In this document: piece after piece, positions 11,401-22,900 of the stretch
How positions within the stretch are numbered: the first letter of the stretch is position 1
Layout of the letters: every line of letters starts with the position of its first letter
NCBI RefSeq assembly: GCF_004027225.2
Contig: NC_046358.1
Coordinates: forward strand, 195,001 to 259,000
Reading direction: 5' to 3'
DNA: 64,000 nucleotides
DNA from: Strigops habroptila
Lineage: Eukaryota > Chordata > Aves > Psittaciformes > Psittacidae
Made by a program: the position numbers and the translations under genes
Notes under the pieces: generated by a model
Databases searched by the model: none
Told to the model about the DNA's origin: nothing
The model's input: only the letters and a program-made list of their open reading frames with translations

Positions 11401-12490
11401 GGGTGCCTCAGGAGCTGCACTGGCGGGGTGCCCACAGCCTGAAATGGGAAGTGATTTATTTATCAGTGGGTTAAATTATTCAAGAGCACCCAGATGAGGT
11501 GATTAAAGAAGCATTGAAAGCTCTCCCAGGCGGAGCAGCAGTGAGCTCCCTGCCCCAGCTGCAGCCATTCCATCCACTGGCACGTTCCATGTGCATGTGC
11601 ACAGATATTTGCTCCATAAGGGTCACCCCAACCCTATTTTGCTCCATAAAGACCAAATCCTATTCTGGGGTTGCAAGAAGTAACCACGGTGTAACCTGGT
11701 CAAGAGGAAGCCTGGTCCTGCCCGTGCCCATCCGAAGGGATGTTCCCCATCCTGGGAGGTTTTATCCAGCAGGAGGACCTCACAGGAAGCCTGGAGCAAG
11801 GCTCTGGAGCAAGTCCTCCTGGAAGCTGTTTCCAGGCACCCAGAGGCCAGGCCGGGTTCCTGGCTGTGCAGGGGGTGTCCCCATGTGTCCCTTCTCTGTC
11901 CCCGCAGCCTGTGGCAGTGTGGCCTCTCGGGAGCCTGCTGCGAGGACGTGTGCTCCGTGCTCCGCGCTGGGTGCACCCTGGAGACCCTGGACCTGAGCGA
12001 GAACAACCTGGACAACGGGAGCGTGCGAGTGCTGTGCGGGGTGCTGGGGCAGCACCCGGGGTCCCTGCAGGCGCTGTGGTAAGGGACAAGGGTCCCTGGC
12101 ATCACCCGCCTCCCTGCGGGTGCTGTGATAAGGGACGAGGGTTGCTCATCTCCAGTCTGAACCTCCCCTGGTGCAGTTTGAGGCCATTTCCTCTTGTCCC
12201 ATCCCTTGTCCCTTGGGAGCAGAGCCCGACCCCCCCCACTGCAGCCTCCTGTCAGGCAGCTGAAGAGAGCAATAAGTTGTATAGCATCAGGAAGCCCCCA
12301 GGGGCAGGCCCCCCCCCCCCAACACCAGGACCCTCACACTTGCCCCCTCTGTGGCTGCAGCACCATGGCTGGTGGTCAGCTCGGGGGGGATTAACCTCTT
12401 CCTCCTCCTCCCCAAAGGCTGCAGAGCTCTGGGCTGGATGAAGAGACGCTGCAGGAGGCGGCGGCGCTTGAACAAGTCAAACTCATGTGA
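5412..12490 (+). CDS. NLRP3: NLRP3-like inflammasome sensor (PYD-FISNA-NACHT-LRR), 10 coding exons
   Basis: This is a cytosolic pattern-recognition NTPase of the NLRP family. Mammalian NLRP3 oligomerises after K+ efflux and drives caspase-1 activation. Coding exons read from splice sites: 5412-5736, 5909-5947, 6029-7751, 8570-8659, 8888-9061, 9307-9477, 9825-9995, 11044-11214, 11908-12078 and 12418-12490. They join to 1035 codons; human NLRP3 has 1036. Exon 1 encodes a pyrin domain (LLLRTLEDLSQLDFKGFRN, then IPWGRLEKAD). Exon 3 encodes FISNA (ARVGESVSLSERYARL) and NACHT: Walker A GAAGMGKT at residues 215-222, Walker B LLFIIDGFDEL at 286-296, and FIHLSFQEFFAA near 510-521. Downstream LRR exons are 171-174 bp, all phase 2, the usual NLR pattern. 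Family assignment is strong. NLRP3 is preferred over other NLRPs from FISNA and the C-terminus, but orthology is inferred. The start is the first in-frame ATG before the PYD; its context is weak and it adds about 24 residues. Confidence 0.92.
7861..8140. repeat. GGGATA/GGATA/GGTGTA simple repeat in NLRP3 intron 3
   Basis: About 280 bp of interspersed GGGATA, GGAATA, GGATA, GTAGGA and GGGTAA units, all G-rich on the plus strand. It lies in the intron between the NACHT exon and the first LRR exon. It resembles telomeric hexamers but is not TTAGGG. Antisense reading gives a spurious SYSYPYPY-like ORF. Confidence 0.9.
8144..8182 (-). repeat. CR1 3' terminus fragment in NLRP3 intron 3
   Basis: ATCCCAGAATCACAGG followed by GGTTTGGGTTGGAAG is the antisense CR1 3' end. 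It abuts the simple repeat to its left. Confidence 0.75.
8478..8548 (-). repeat. CR1 internal fragment in NLRP3 intron 3
   Basis: GGCAGGTTAAAGCCATTTCC and CCCTCTCCAACC match the antisense CR1 block seen elsewhere in the window. It is separated from the 8144-8182 terminus by about 300 bp of unrelated sequence, so either one element was interrupted or there were two insertions. Confidence 0.7.
8847..8887 (+). repeat. CTCTGCACCC tandem repeat at an LRR-exon acceptor
   Basis: Four copies of a CTCTGCACCC decamer run directly into the acceptor CTCTGCAG of NLRP3 exon 5 at 8888. The repeat forms the pyrimidine tract; only the last unit carries the AG. Confidence 0.8.
9600..9765 (-). repeat. CR1 3' fragment in NLRP3 intron 6
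   Basis: This is an antisense CR1 3' block: a GAGTCATAGGACCATGGAAT-like terminus, CCCCCTGCCACGGGCAGGGA, then the TTGAACACTGCCAGGGATGG segment. Confidence 0.9.
10448..10853 (-). repeat. CR1 fragment (older subfamily) in NLRP3 intron 7
   Basis: This antisense CR1 begins GGTTGGAAAAGACCTTTAAG and continues through GGGCAGCCTGTTCCAATGCC and GCCTTCTCTTCTCCAG. It differs from the dominant copies of the window, so it looks like another subfamily. It occupies much of the intron between the two near-identical LRR exons. Confidence 0.85.
12135..12275 (-). repeat. CR1 fragment in NLRP3 intron 9
   Basis: Antisense CR1: TTTCCTCTTGTCCCATCCCT and CCTCCTGTCAGGCAGC match the same internal segment as the copy at 10448-10853. 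Confidence 0.8.
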
Positions 12491-12941
12491 GAGGCTTGTG
12501 GACCGAGCCTGCACGCGTGTTATGGGATGAGGGGCCAGGGGAAGGTTTGCTCCATGTGAGACGTCCTTTCAGCGCTGAAAACCTTCCAACGGGCTCTGCT
12601 GATCCTTCGGGGGAGCGCAGGAATTGACCCCCAGAGCTGAAACCTGTCTATGCGTTACAGGTCCAATAGGACCTGCCCCAAGGTCCTGGGAGGGTGGGAA
12701 GGACGAAAGCTGAGGCTGAGGGGAATGGGGATGAGGCACTGGATGGGTCTGAACCATTCTGTTTGGTGCCTGGTGCTGGCAGTGCCCAGACACACCTTGG
12801 CTGCAGAGGTTTCTATTCACTGCCTGTGGTTCATGCGCTGTGGTTCCTGTATCGATGGGGTCTCTGTACTCTGCAGTAAGGTCTCCCCCTGCTTCTGGCC
12901 ATGGATTTACTGTGGAGAACACTCATGTTGTAGCCTTGTGA

Positions 12942-12947
12942 AATAAA
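12942..12947 (+). terminator. Polyadenylation signal of NLRP3
   Basis: AATAAA lies 452 bp after the NLRP3 stop codon and is the first canonical signal downstream on this strand. Confidence 0.8.
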
Positions 12948-13884
12948 GCTCCTCCCAGAAACCTCTCCACACCGCGGCAGTTCCCATCAGCAGCCGTGCC
13001 TGGGAATGCTGTGCAGCTCCATGGGCTGGTCCTCTCCTGTTGCCAGGAGCAGCAGAACACAGCTGAGCAGGGCTAGGCACTAGGCTGGTGCCCAGGGACC
13101 AGACCCCGGGTCCTGCCACATCCCAGCAGGGCTCCGACAGCTGCTCATCTCAGCCAATTCCAGCTTCTTGGCACAGCCAATTCCAGCTTCTCGGCTTGAC
13201 CAATTCCAGCTTCTCATTCCAGCCAATTCCAGCTTCTTGGCCCAGCCAATTCCAGCTTCTCATCCCAGCCAATTCTGCATCCTCCAGAACTGCTCCGTGG
13301 CGTTTCCTGCTTCCCGGTCCTGACTGGAAGTGCTGTGGCTGCAGCAGGGGCCCTCCCCAGAGCTTCGGGCTCGTGGTCAGAGCATCAAACACTGTCTGTG
13401 GTCTGACGGGTGCTGCTGGCGTGGGGCTGGAGCAAAATGCGTTCACCCACAGGTGCGATGGTGCCCGGGTGTTGCTGCAGAGGCTGAACCAGCGCTGCAA
13501 CATCCTGCACGGGAGGAAGCCGCGGGCACAGCCGAGCCGGACCCGGGGGAGCAGCAGAGGGGAAGGCACCGAGGTGACAACCGCCAAGCTCAGCCTCACC
13601 CACTGAGAGCCAATGTCAGACATGCTCTGCCTCAGGATGTGCTCCTTTGGTAACGCTGAGAGTGGACCCCGAAATCCTGGAGGACCCAGGAGTGCCCCAA
13701 AGATGCTGAGAGAGCCCCAGAGGGCTGGGTGGGACCTAAGAGAGAGCAGCCAGAAGAGCAGAGCACAACACCGCATCCCAACCAGCTGCCTGTGCACGGA
13801 CAGGAGGCACAGCATTGATCTCCAAAGCATCATCCCAGCCCAGAAGGGGAACAGACACACAGAGGGGGTTTACTGCAATGGGAT
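12948..13884. other. Intergenic gap between convergent NLRP3 and INCENP-like
   Basis: This is about 0.9 kb between the poly(A) signals of two convergent genes. It holds a 23-bp minisatellite (13153-13280). It also holds one open stretch at 13452-13606 on + after an acceptor-like CACCCACAG, which I cannot assign to a protein. Confidence 0.6.
13153..13280. repeat. 23-bp minisatellite x6
   Basis: CCAATTCCAGCTTCT recurs at an exact 23-bp spacing, starting at 13154, 13177, 13200, 13223, 13246 and 13269. Only the linker bases between copies vary. It lies between the convergent 3' ends of NLRP3 and the INCENP-like gene. Confidence 0.95.
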
Positions 13885-13890
13885 TTTATT
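13885..13890 (-). terminator. Polyadenylation signal of the INCENP-like gene
   Basis: TTTATT on + is AATAAA on -. It lies 108 bp past the stop codon at 13998-14000. Confidence 0.9.
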
Positions 13891-13997
13891 CAATAATTTA
13901 ATCTTTGTACAAAAAGAGTTAAAATTATTCACAGGTGGGGGGGTGAGACCCAGCCCGAGGCACCGCACAGGCATCAGACACATCCCTGCCCCTCTCC

Positions 13998-16900
13998 TCA
14001 CTTGTTGAGGCTGCAGGAGGGGCCAGGGGCAGACCTGGGGCCGGGTGGGGAGTGCCAAACCGCCGAGCTCGTGCGCTTGAAGTACCGGGGCTTGCTCTTG
14101 CCAAAGATCTCCTCCAGCCTGAGGCCCGAGATGAGCCCGAAGAGCTGGTCTGTGTTCACCGGGTGGTAGTACTGGTGCACAATGCCCTGGTTGAGCCGAG
14201 GGCCTGTGGGAACAGCCACAGCAGAGGCAGAGTCATGATACACATCACATCAGGCTGAGAGCACTGACATAAGAGAAGGCTCCGGGGAGACCTCAGAGCA
14301 GCTCCAGTGCCTAAAGGGGCTCCAGGAATCCTGGAGAGGGGCTTTGGACAAGGGCCTGTAGGGACAGGCCAAGGGGAATGGCTTTAACCTGCCAGAGGGG
14401 AGATTGAGATGAGCTCTGAGGCAGAAGCTCTTCCCTGTGAGGGTGCTGAGGCGCTGGCACAGGGTGCCCAGAGAAGCTGTGCAGAGTCAGCAGCTCCCAG
14501 CACTGCTCAGGTCCCACACGCTCTCAGCCTGGTTTTGGGGAAGCCAGGATGGCACCGAGCCCATCCTGGAGAACTCCAGCTTCCAGGGCAGGAGTTAAAG
14601 GAAACCAACCCAAGCACCTACCGTCAGCCCAGGCAGGGACCGGCTTCCGAGGGTCGTTCTCATCATCTGTGGCATCATCACTGTTCTGATCCATCCCATA
14701 GTTGTCCTTGCTCACCTTTGGGGTGCTGCTTTGCTTTGTGCCCTTTGGGGGCTTCAAGTAGGGCGTGGAGATGGATTTCTGAAAGCAGATGCAGTGGTGG
14801 CTGGAGCAGGCACCCACAGCCCCAGCGCCGAGCTCCCGGGTCACATCCCAGCAGCACAGGACCCAGCACAACAGCAACATGGAGCTGCTGGAGTGAGTCC
14901 AGAGGAGGCCCCGGAGCTGCTGCGAGGGCTGGAGCAGCTCTGCTCTGGAGCCAGGCTGAGAGAGCTGGGCTGGGGCAGCCTGGAGAAGAGAAGGCTCCTG
15001 AAGGGGAGACCTTAGAGCAGCTCCAGGGCCTGAAGGGGCTCCAGGAAACCCGGAGAGGGGCTTTGGACAAGTGCCTGTAGGGACAGGACAAGGGGAATGG
15101 CTTTAACCTGCCAGAGGGGCACTGAGATGAGCTCTGAGGCAGAAGCTCTTCCCTGTGAGGGTGCTGAGGTGCTGGCACAGGGTGCCCAGAGAAGCTGTGG
15201 CTGCCCCATCCCTGGCAGTGTTCAAGGCCAGGTTGGACACAGGGGCTTGGAGCAACCTGCTCTAGTGGAAGGTGTCCCTGCCTGTGGCAGGGGGTTGGAG
15301 CTGGAGGAGCTTTAAGCTCACGTCCAATACAAACCTCTCCATGATTCCATGACCTGTACTGCTGCAGGGACTGCAAACTGCAGTGAAACAGCCCCTTCCC
15401 CGCTCCTGCAGCTCCCAAGCTGCCAAGAGGAACCTGCTGGTGCCCAGGCAGGAAGAAGCCAGGGCCCCATGTCCCAGTGAAGCTGCAGGTCAGAACAGCA
15501 CAAGCCGAAGCTTGGAGATAGCTACTAGCTGTGTGGAGACAAAGAGGATGACCAAGAGAGCCAACAATCCCATGTAGCACAGGAGTGCTTAGAGGTGCCA
15601 GCTGGAGAACAAGCTCAATGACATGAGTTAGTGGTGGATGTGGCAGTCCCAGGGTAATGGTTGGACTCGATGATCTTAGAGGTCTTTTCCAGCCTAGTTG
15701 ATTCTACGATTCTATGACAACCCTGAACTCTGCAGGGCTCTGCACTGCATGAGCACAGCAGCACCCACCCTCTGTACAAGTGCAGAAACTGCCTCTGTGC
15801 TCAGTGGCTTGGGAATGGCTTTTACCCCCCTTCCCCTCCTGCTCTGTGTGCAAAAGCCTCGGGAGAACACCCCACCTCCATCACAAGTGCTTGGCTCTTG
15901 CACACACGGCTCCACCACTCGAACCATTCCACGTGTTTCGTGGCAGGTCTGGTTCTCGCTCCCCAGCGCTCTGACAGGGCCACAGCAGGGAGAAGGCAGC
16001 AGGAGCCGGAGGAGCCCGTCAGCCCCGGGGCAGCAGAAGTGACCGGCAGAGCTCGAGTCCGGCTCGGAGCAGCTTTTTCTGCACCTCCCGCTGTCAGCTT
16101 TAACCAGCTCCACCTCAAACAGGCTCCGGAGCCTCAGCGGCGGAACCGGCGCGGCCGCCTCACGGCGTGCTGCCGCTTCATGGTGTGCTGCCATCCGGTG
16201 GCCACCTCCAGCAGCTTTCATCTTTCCAAGATAAAACCCACATGTTTTCCCTTCAGGTTCCTCCTGCGCCGGGCTCTGGCCAAGCCGAAGCCATCCCCAC
16301 CTCTGCACAGGCGCCGGCTGATCCCAGCAGCCCGCACCGCGGGGCTGCAGTTCCTGCTCCATCGCACATCTGGAGGCTGGCTCCCAGCCACAGGAGCCAG
16401 TTGGACACCACGGGCTCGCTGTGCCCGAGGGCTCTGCTGCAGCCAGGACTCACCTTCAGCGTTTTGCTCAGCCATGTGCCAGAGGCTGCAGCCGGTGTTT
16501 CTGGCTGCTTAATTTTCTTCTCTCCCAGGCGCTGCAGCCCAGCTTCCTCCTGCTAAGACACAAGAATTAAGTCATTCTTCATTCATGTTCACCCAAGCAA
16601 AGCAGCCAGGCTGGCTCTGGAACCGAGCCATCGTTTCTGGGGCCCTGCAAGAAAATCCTCAGCTCCTCTGTGTCTTTTCTGCAGGAAAAAACCCAAACCC
16701 ACAGAGCAAAGAACAAATCAAACCCAAGACTCAAAGACAACGTGACTCTCTGTCTTTGCCCAGATCCAGAGCAACAAGATCTCTAGAGCCCACACTTCCC
16801 TTTACTACTTTCAGCAAGGTATTGGAAGCCACAGCAATGGGTTCTGGCTGCTTGGCTCTCCTCCCCTGCCCAGGCAGCTGGTGCAGCTCCTTTGGGCTCT

Positions 16901-19900
16901 CTTCTCCTGATCAAGACAAAAAGTTTTCACTGCTTGAGCTCCTTTTCAACCCAAACCACTTTCCCAGGACTTCCTTCTCCCACACACCTCAGCAGGGAAG
17001 GGCAACGCGAGGGCAAGAGCTGCAGGCACCTACAATTAGATTCAGCTTCTCTCTCATCTAGAGGAGCTTTGCTTAGACCTTCATTAATATTATATAGCAC
17101 CACCGGGAGTTTGAATGTCACGGACCCAGTAAGAGCAAGTACAGATGGAGGAATTCATCCTTAGGAGTAGCAGCATCTGGGGCTTTGATTTCTTTACTAA
17201 TGAAGGCAGAAGAGCGATGTCAAGAGGAGAGAGCGGAAAGAAAATGTTACGTAATGTTTTGAGAAAAACAGCCTTGACTTTAAGCCACAACATTCTCTGC
17301 GTAAGGGCAGAGGAAGCCACACGAAGCCATCCAGTACCCGTGTTATGGGATCACATCCTCCAAAACCATGGAGAGAATGGATAGGAAAAACCCCCTTCTT
17401 ATTTCCATATTCATTGAAGTGTCAGTGAATGCCATTGGGAGGTTCCCTCAAACTGCCATGTTATGGCTGTCACCAGCTCATGCTGGGGCTGGGAACCTCA
17501 CCTGGGAACAAGGCAGCTCCAGCTTCACCACCAGAGCTGGCACAAGCACCAGCCCCAGCTCCCTGCAGCAACATGTTGGGCTCATCATCGGTTTTATTGT
17601 ATTTACCTCTCTAAATAAGGCAACAGCGAACATTAAAGCCTTGGGCAGGAACACAGCGCTTGGAAAACACACCTCCCATGCCTCACAACAGAGAAGCTGT
17701 TCCAAGACCACTTCAACTCCCACCTTTCTGTGCTTCTCAGGGAACGCCGCTGCCTCCAGCTGTGGATGGGGAGGCTTCTCCTTAGCTCCGTGTCTGTGAT
17801 CCCTGAGGAGAAAACCTACAATGTAGTTACAGAAGAAAGCTTGTCTGCCCCCTCCACAAGCATTCCTACAGCCTCTCTCTCCAGCCGCCCAGCTCTCAGC
17901 AGGCTCCCACTTTCAGCAGTGCTATTTCTGTTTCCTGCTTCACCCTGCCCCTTGCCCAGTCCCCTCCTAAGGGCAGAGCCAAGGCATTACCTCTCCTTCC
18001 CTTGTTCCACCTGCTGCTGCTCCAAAAGACTTTTCAGTTCCAAGACTTTCTTTCCTTTTTCCTTCACTTCATCCTCTCTCCTTTTCTGCAGTGGTTCTTG
18101 CTGCTCAAATTCATTTTCCTCCTGAAGAAAGAAGAAAAGCCTTGTAACCCTGCAGCTCAGGGGGGGAAAGATGGGAGGACATCAAGGGTATGCTTCTCAT
18201 TCTCTCCTTCCTTCCATGGCGGGCCTACCCCTTGGGCAGTCTCTTCCTTCCGTCCCCACAGGTACCCTTGTACTCAAATCCAACATCAGCTCTTTGGGCA
18301 GAAATCTTGCATCATAGACCCCAAACCCCCTGTGAGGGGAGAGGCAGGAACCTTCCCTGTCCCACCAGCCAGAGCAGGGCTCAGGTTCCCACTGCTCCTT
18401 CCTCTTCTACCTGCAGGAGGGAGCTAGAGCTGCTCTTACCACCCTCAGCGCTTTCTGCTTCCGTGCATCAGCTTCCCCAGACTTCTTGGACAGCTTCTTC
18501 CTGCCCCGCTCCTCTGCCTTCTCCTCCCGCACTTGGGAGAGCCGCACCTGAGGAAAGCCACACGCTCTGCTCCAGCACCCCAAGGACACCCTCAGTGTGC
18601 CCAGGGGACTGCTCCTGGGGTCTGGGAGGTTCCAGGTCCTACTGAGACCCCAACACCCAGCACGTGTGCACAGGATTTACACCAACCTCGTGCAGCAAAT
18701 CCATCACTTACTACAGGCCATGTGAAGAGCACAGACATCGCTCGGAGCACAGACACCACTACACAACCCAAAACCATGTGTCTCCACCTCAACAGTGGTT
18801 CTCTGCAGAACAAGGGGTTCTGGCTCCTGGGTTCTGCTTTGCCTGCAGTGCTGCTGTCACCTACCTGAGCTGCAGCACCCAGTGGGGACATGAGAGCCGG
18901 CCCCAGTGTCCTCACCCAAGCTGTGTGTCCCAGTGAAGCACTGGTACATCTGCAGCACCAGACCAGCCAGGGCTGGGCATGCTTTGGGCCACTCGGGTTT
19001 TGGGGAAGCAGAAAGGAGCACAATTCCTGTTTTCTAAGGTTAACCCTTTCCAGAGGTCACTCTAGTCCATACTCCAGGATGAGCAATACTCCTCCCGAAG
19101 GCTGCGAGGGCTTGGGTCAGTCAGGAACAGCCTCCCTCAGCCCCACACAACCTGTCTGGTGGTACAGAAACAGCAACACCCTGCACCAGCCATCAGCAGC
19201 CCACCCCAGCACACTCCTCATCTACTTGTCCTCAAGAGAGGGCCAGACAAGGCTTTAGAAACCAAGCACGATGCAAATACACACAGAGCCAAGCCTACTA
19301 GCCAGGAGCATCCCTCGCGTGCTCAGTGCTCTTCCCCACAGCATCTCTGCACCCCCACAAGCACCGAGGCTTCGCTGCCTGTCATGCGGTGTGTGAACAG
19401 CTCACTGGTGGTGCAGTGAGCTGAGCAAGGCTGGCTCATTGCAGGGCCTGTTCTCAGGGCAGCCAAGGGATGCTGCCACATTCCTTGGAGCTGGAGCACC
19501 GCAACCGCTGCGTGTCAGAACAGGAACGTTTGGAGCCACTGCAGAGGTTTGGAGAACAAAAGCCTGCGCTTGTCAGACAGAGGATTTCAGCGTGTCTGCT
19601 GCAGACTTACCCACCACCCGATTAGTCACCACCAGCAGCAGCCCTGTGCTTGCATGCATCGTGCCAGGGGCCTGTTTGCAGCCTCCTGGTCTCACGGCTC
19701 ACTGACACAGCATCACCAGGTGGTCCCAAGCTCAAGCAGCATTCCCACCTTCTCATCGCTCTGCAGGATCTTCTGCTCCATCCGCTTTTTCTTCTCCTCC
19801 TCTGCCCGCTCCCGAGCCTGCAGCGCCTTCCTCAGGCGCTCTTCCCTCTTCCTGGGCAGTGCAAGAGGCTGTTAGCTCGGTCTGTGCTGGCACAGGGGTG

Positions 19901-22900
19901 ATGGGGAATAGCTTGGTCTGTGCTGGCACAGGGGTGATGGGGAACAGGGACTTGCCATGGTGACTGGGGAGAAGTTACTTTGCTTGCCCTGCTTGGGCTG
20001 GGCGCAGCCTCAGCACACTCCTGGACTGAGTTCAGACATTAGCAGGCACTTCGCACCAATGTGGTTCTTGCTGCCAGGAGCCATGCGCAGCAGGGCTCGG
20101 GGTGCCAGGCAGCTTCACTTGCACAACCCAAGGGGGAGGCACCACGCAGGGTACAGCAGAGCTGCCTACGGGGCAGGAAGGGCCTCCAGGGCCATTCTGT
20201 GCCGAACCAGGGAAGGAGCAGGAGGCAAAGGGACCGACTCACTGCTTCATTTCTGCCTGCCGCCGCCTCTTCTCCTCCTCCATTTTCTTCTTCCTCTGTT
20301 CCTCAGCTTCCTGCTTCTTCCTGAGGCTTTCCAGCCTCTGCCGCTCCTTCTCCTGGAGGGAGATGAGTTCAGACTGTACCAATTGCTGGGGCCTGTTCCT
20401 ACCCCCAGGCTGCTTGTGCACAGGCAGCTAGAGGCTAAACAAAGGAGTCACTGTCAGTCATGTTCACCCACACACCAGGATGGGAAGTGAATAGTAGGGA
20501 AGAAACAACGCAGGTTTGGCAACAGTGCTTATTCAACTAATGAGAGCAGAAGAGTCACGGGCACGGAAGGGAAACACCTCAGTCCTGCAGCTGCAGAGAG
20601 CATCTTCAGGCAAGGAACAGCACACTCCTGCGGTAGGTGAGCAAATGCTTCTTGCCTAGGACCGTGTCACCTACACCAGCAGCTGGAGAAGGCAGGGAAG
20701 GAGCATGATGGAGTCTTGCTTAGAGGCAAAGGTCTCCTCATAGTTCCCAGCCCAGCAAAACACACCTGAAGGAGATCCTGCACCTCACCACTGGTGTGGC
20801 CACATCACTGGTGTGGCCAGAGCTGCACAATGCCAGTGTGAGGGGAAGGAGCTGTCAGTGCCCGTGAGGCCCATAGAATCCTCCAGCCCCCACGGTTAAG
20901 GGTGTCATTACTTACAACAAAGTCTCCCTGTAGAGATGAGATGAAAACCATGGTTAAGGGTTTGGGATTAACACTAGAACCCTTCCTAACACACCCCCCC
21001 TGTTCTTAGCTGCAGCTCCTTACCAGGACATAGTAGAGAACCCCTTGCCTGACCCCGCACCGCCTGGCTTTCAGCCCTGAGGCAGCCACCTAAGACACAA
21101 GGGCGCATTCCCTCTGCAAAGAGGAAAACTTCCCAATTCCTGAGGCTCAATAGTCCCTGAACATAAAACACTTCTTCTAACTGTTCTTCAGACAGAGCAG
21201 ATGAGATTCCCTGCAGGGGAGGGAGGTTTGAGGGGGTACCAGGGACCTCGGCCAGTAATGGTTGGCATCACGGACCCTGTGGGGCAGCACCCAGGGAGGT
21301 GAAGTAGAACCGAGGGGGCAGCGTGTGAGGACCTGCACTGAGCTGTGGCAGCACAGAGCCAGGAGCAGGTTTATGCTTATCTAAGAGCCCCCCTGCTCCC
21401 CCCAGGCCGGGTCCCCTCCACCCCACGCGGGAAGCGGGGCTCGGACGCACCTTCGGGTTGGGCCGGGTGGGAGTGCTGCGCTGGATGAGGCTCCTCATGA
21501 CCCCCCCGTGGCGGGGGGGCCCCGGGCTGGGGAGCAGCGGGTGCCGCTGCACAGCCTGCAGGAAGCTCCTCAGGGGCCGCACCACCTAAAGGGGGGATGC
21601 GGGAGGTCAGGAGCCGGCAGGGGCAGGGCCGAAGGGCTGCAGCACCCGCTCACCTTGCTGGCTGCGCCGGAGGAAGGTGGAGTCTGGTCCGCGGCGCTCC
21701 TGTGCTGGTCATCCAAAGGGGAGGGGGCCTGAGCCCCCGGCCGCTGCCCGTTCCACGCACCACCCATCGCTTGCTTGCGGCTTCTTGTCCTGACAGCATT
21801 AGCAAGAGGCACGTTAGGTGACCACCAGCACCCCAACCTTGCCAGCAGCATTCATTGGTGTCACACACTGCCCTCCGCCTGCCTGCTGCCACCAGACGAC
21901 ATGGGCCATGGAGCTCAGTCAGCACCGTGCCAGGCACACCATCCGTTGGGAATGAGGACAGGAAAGGCACAGGTAGTTCCAGGGCAGTGATGTACAACAT
22001 CACGCTCACTCTCCACTCAGACCCACTCCAGCCGGTGTTAACAGCACAAGCAGACAAACCCCTGGGTGTTCACAGCGGGCCAGCCCAGCTCACCCCATTG
22101 CCTCCACGTGCCTCAGAAAGCCTTTGGACACTCACAGATTCACCCGTGTCAGAAATGGCCTCACTTACACCCCCCCATCCCAGGGGGACGCATCAAGGCT
22201 CAATCCCACAGCAGCAGCCCTGAGGCAGGCTGCAGATCCTGAGCCCATCCACGTGGGAACAGAGGTCACTGTTACTCCCCTTCCCAACCTCTACCCCAGG
22301 CAGTTCCCCCCAGCCAAGCCAGGGCAGGGGCCTGAGGGCAAAGCTAAGAGCAGCTGGAATCTCACATGGAGCACCAGTGAAAGCAGAGGGGGAACAGGTC
22401 AGGTATTCCAGACACTTGCACGGGATATAAATAAAGCTGTGACCCACTCGCATTCCTTCCGGAGCTGCTCCCAGAGCACCCCTCAGGAGCCGCCCATGGG
22501 CACAGCCAAGCTGGGAGCTACTGTGCTATCTTGGCCACCTCCTGCGTCTGCCTCCCCAGCCAGACCTGCCCAAACCAAACAAGGCTCCAGAAGGAGCTCC
22601 CGGGGACAAGGTCTGGCCAAGGGAGGGTTCAGAACTGCTCTGGCAGAGCAGGGGGAGGTTGGGAGACAAACACACAAAGCTTTATGAAACCCATCACTTG
22701 AGGTCAGGCTTGAGCACCCCCAGACACCGGCTCCTGCCCCCTCCTCGCATGTGTCTCGTACCGGATGCATGGGGGATCCTCCTGGGGGCTGGCGCAGGGG
22801 GGTCGCTCCTGGTCCTTGTTCTGGGGTTCACTGTTGGGATTTACCGGGGTTCCTGTGGAGGAGCCTGCAGTCAGCACCACCGCAGGGCACCCGCAGAGCT

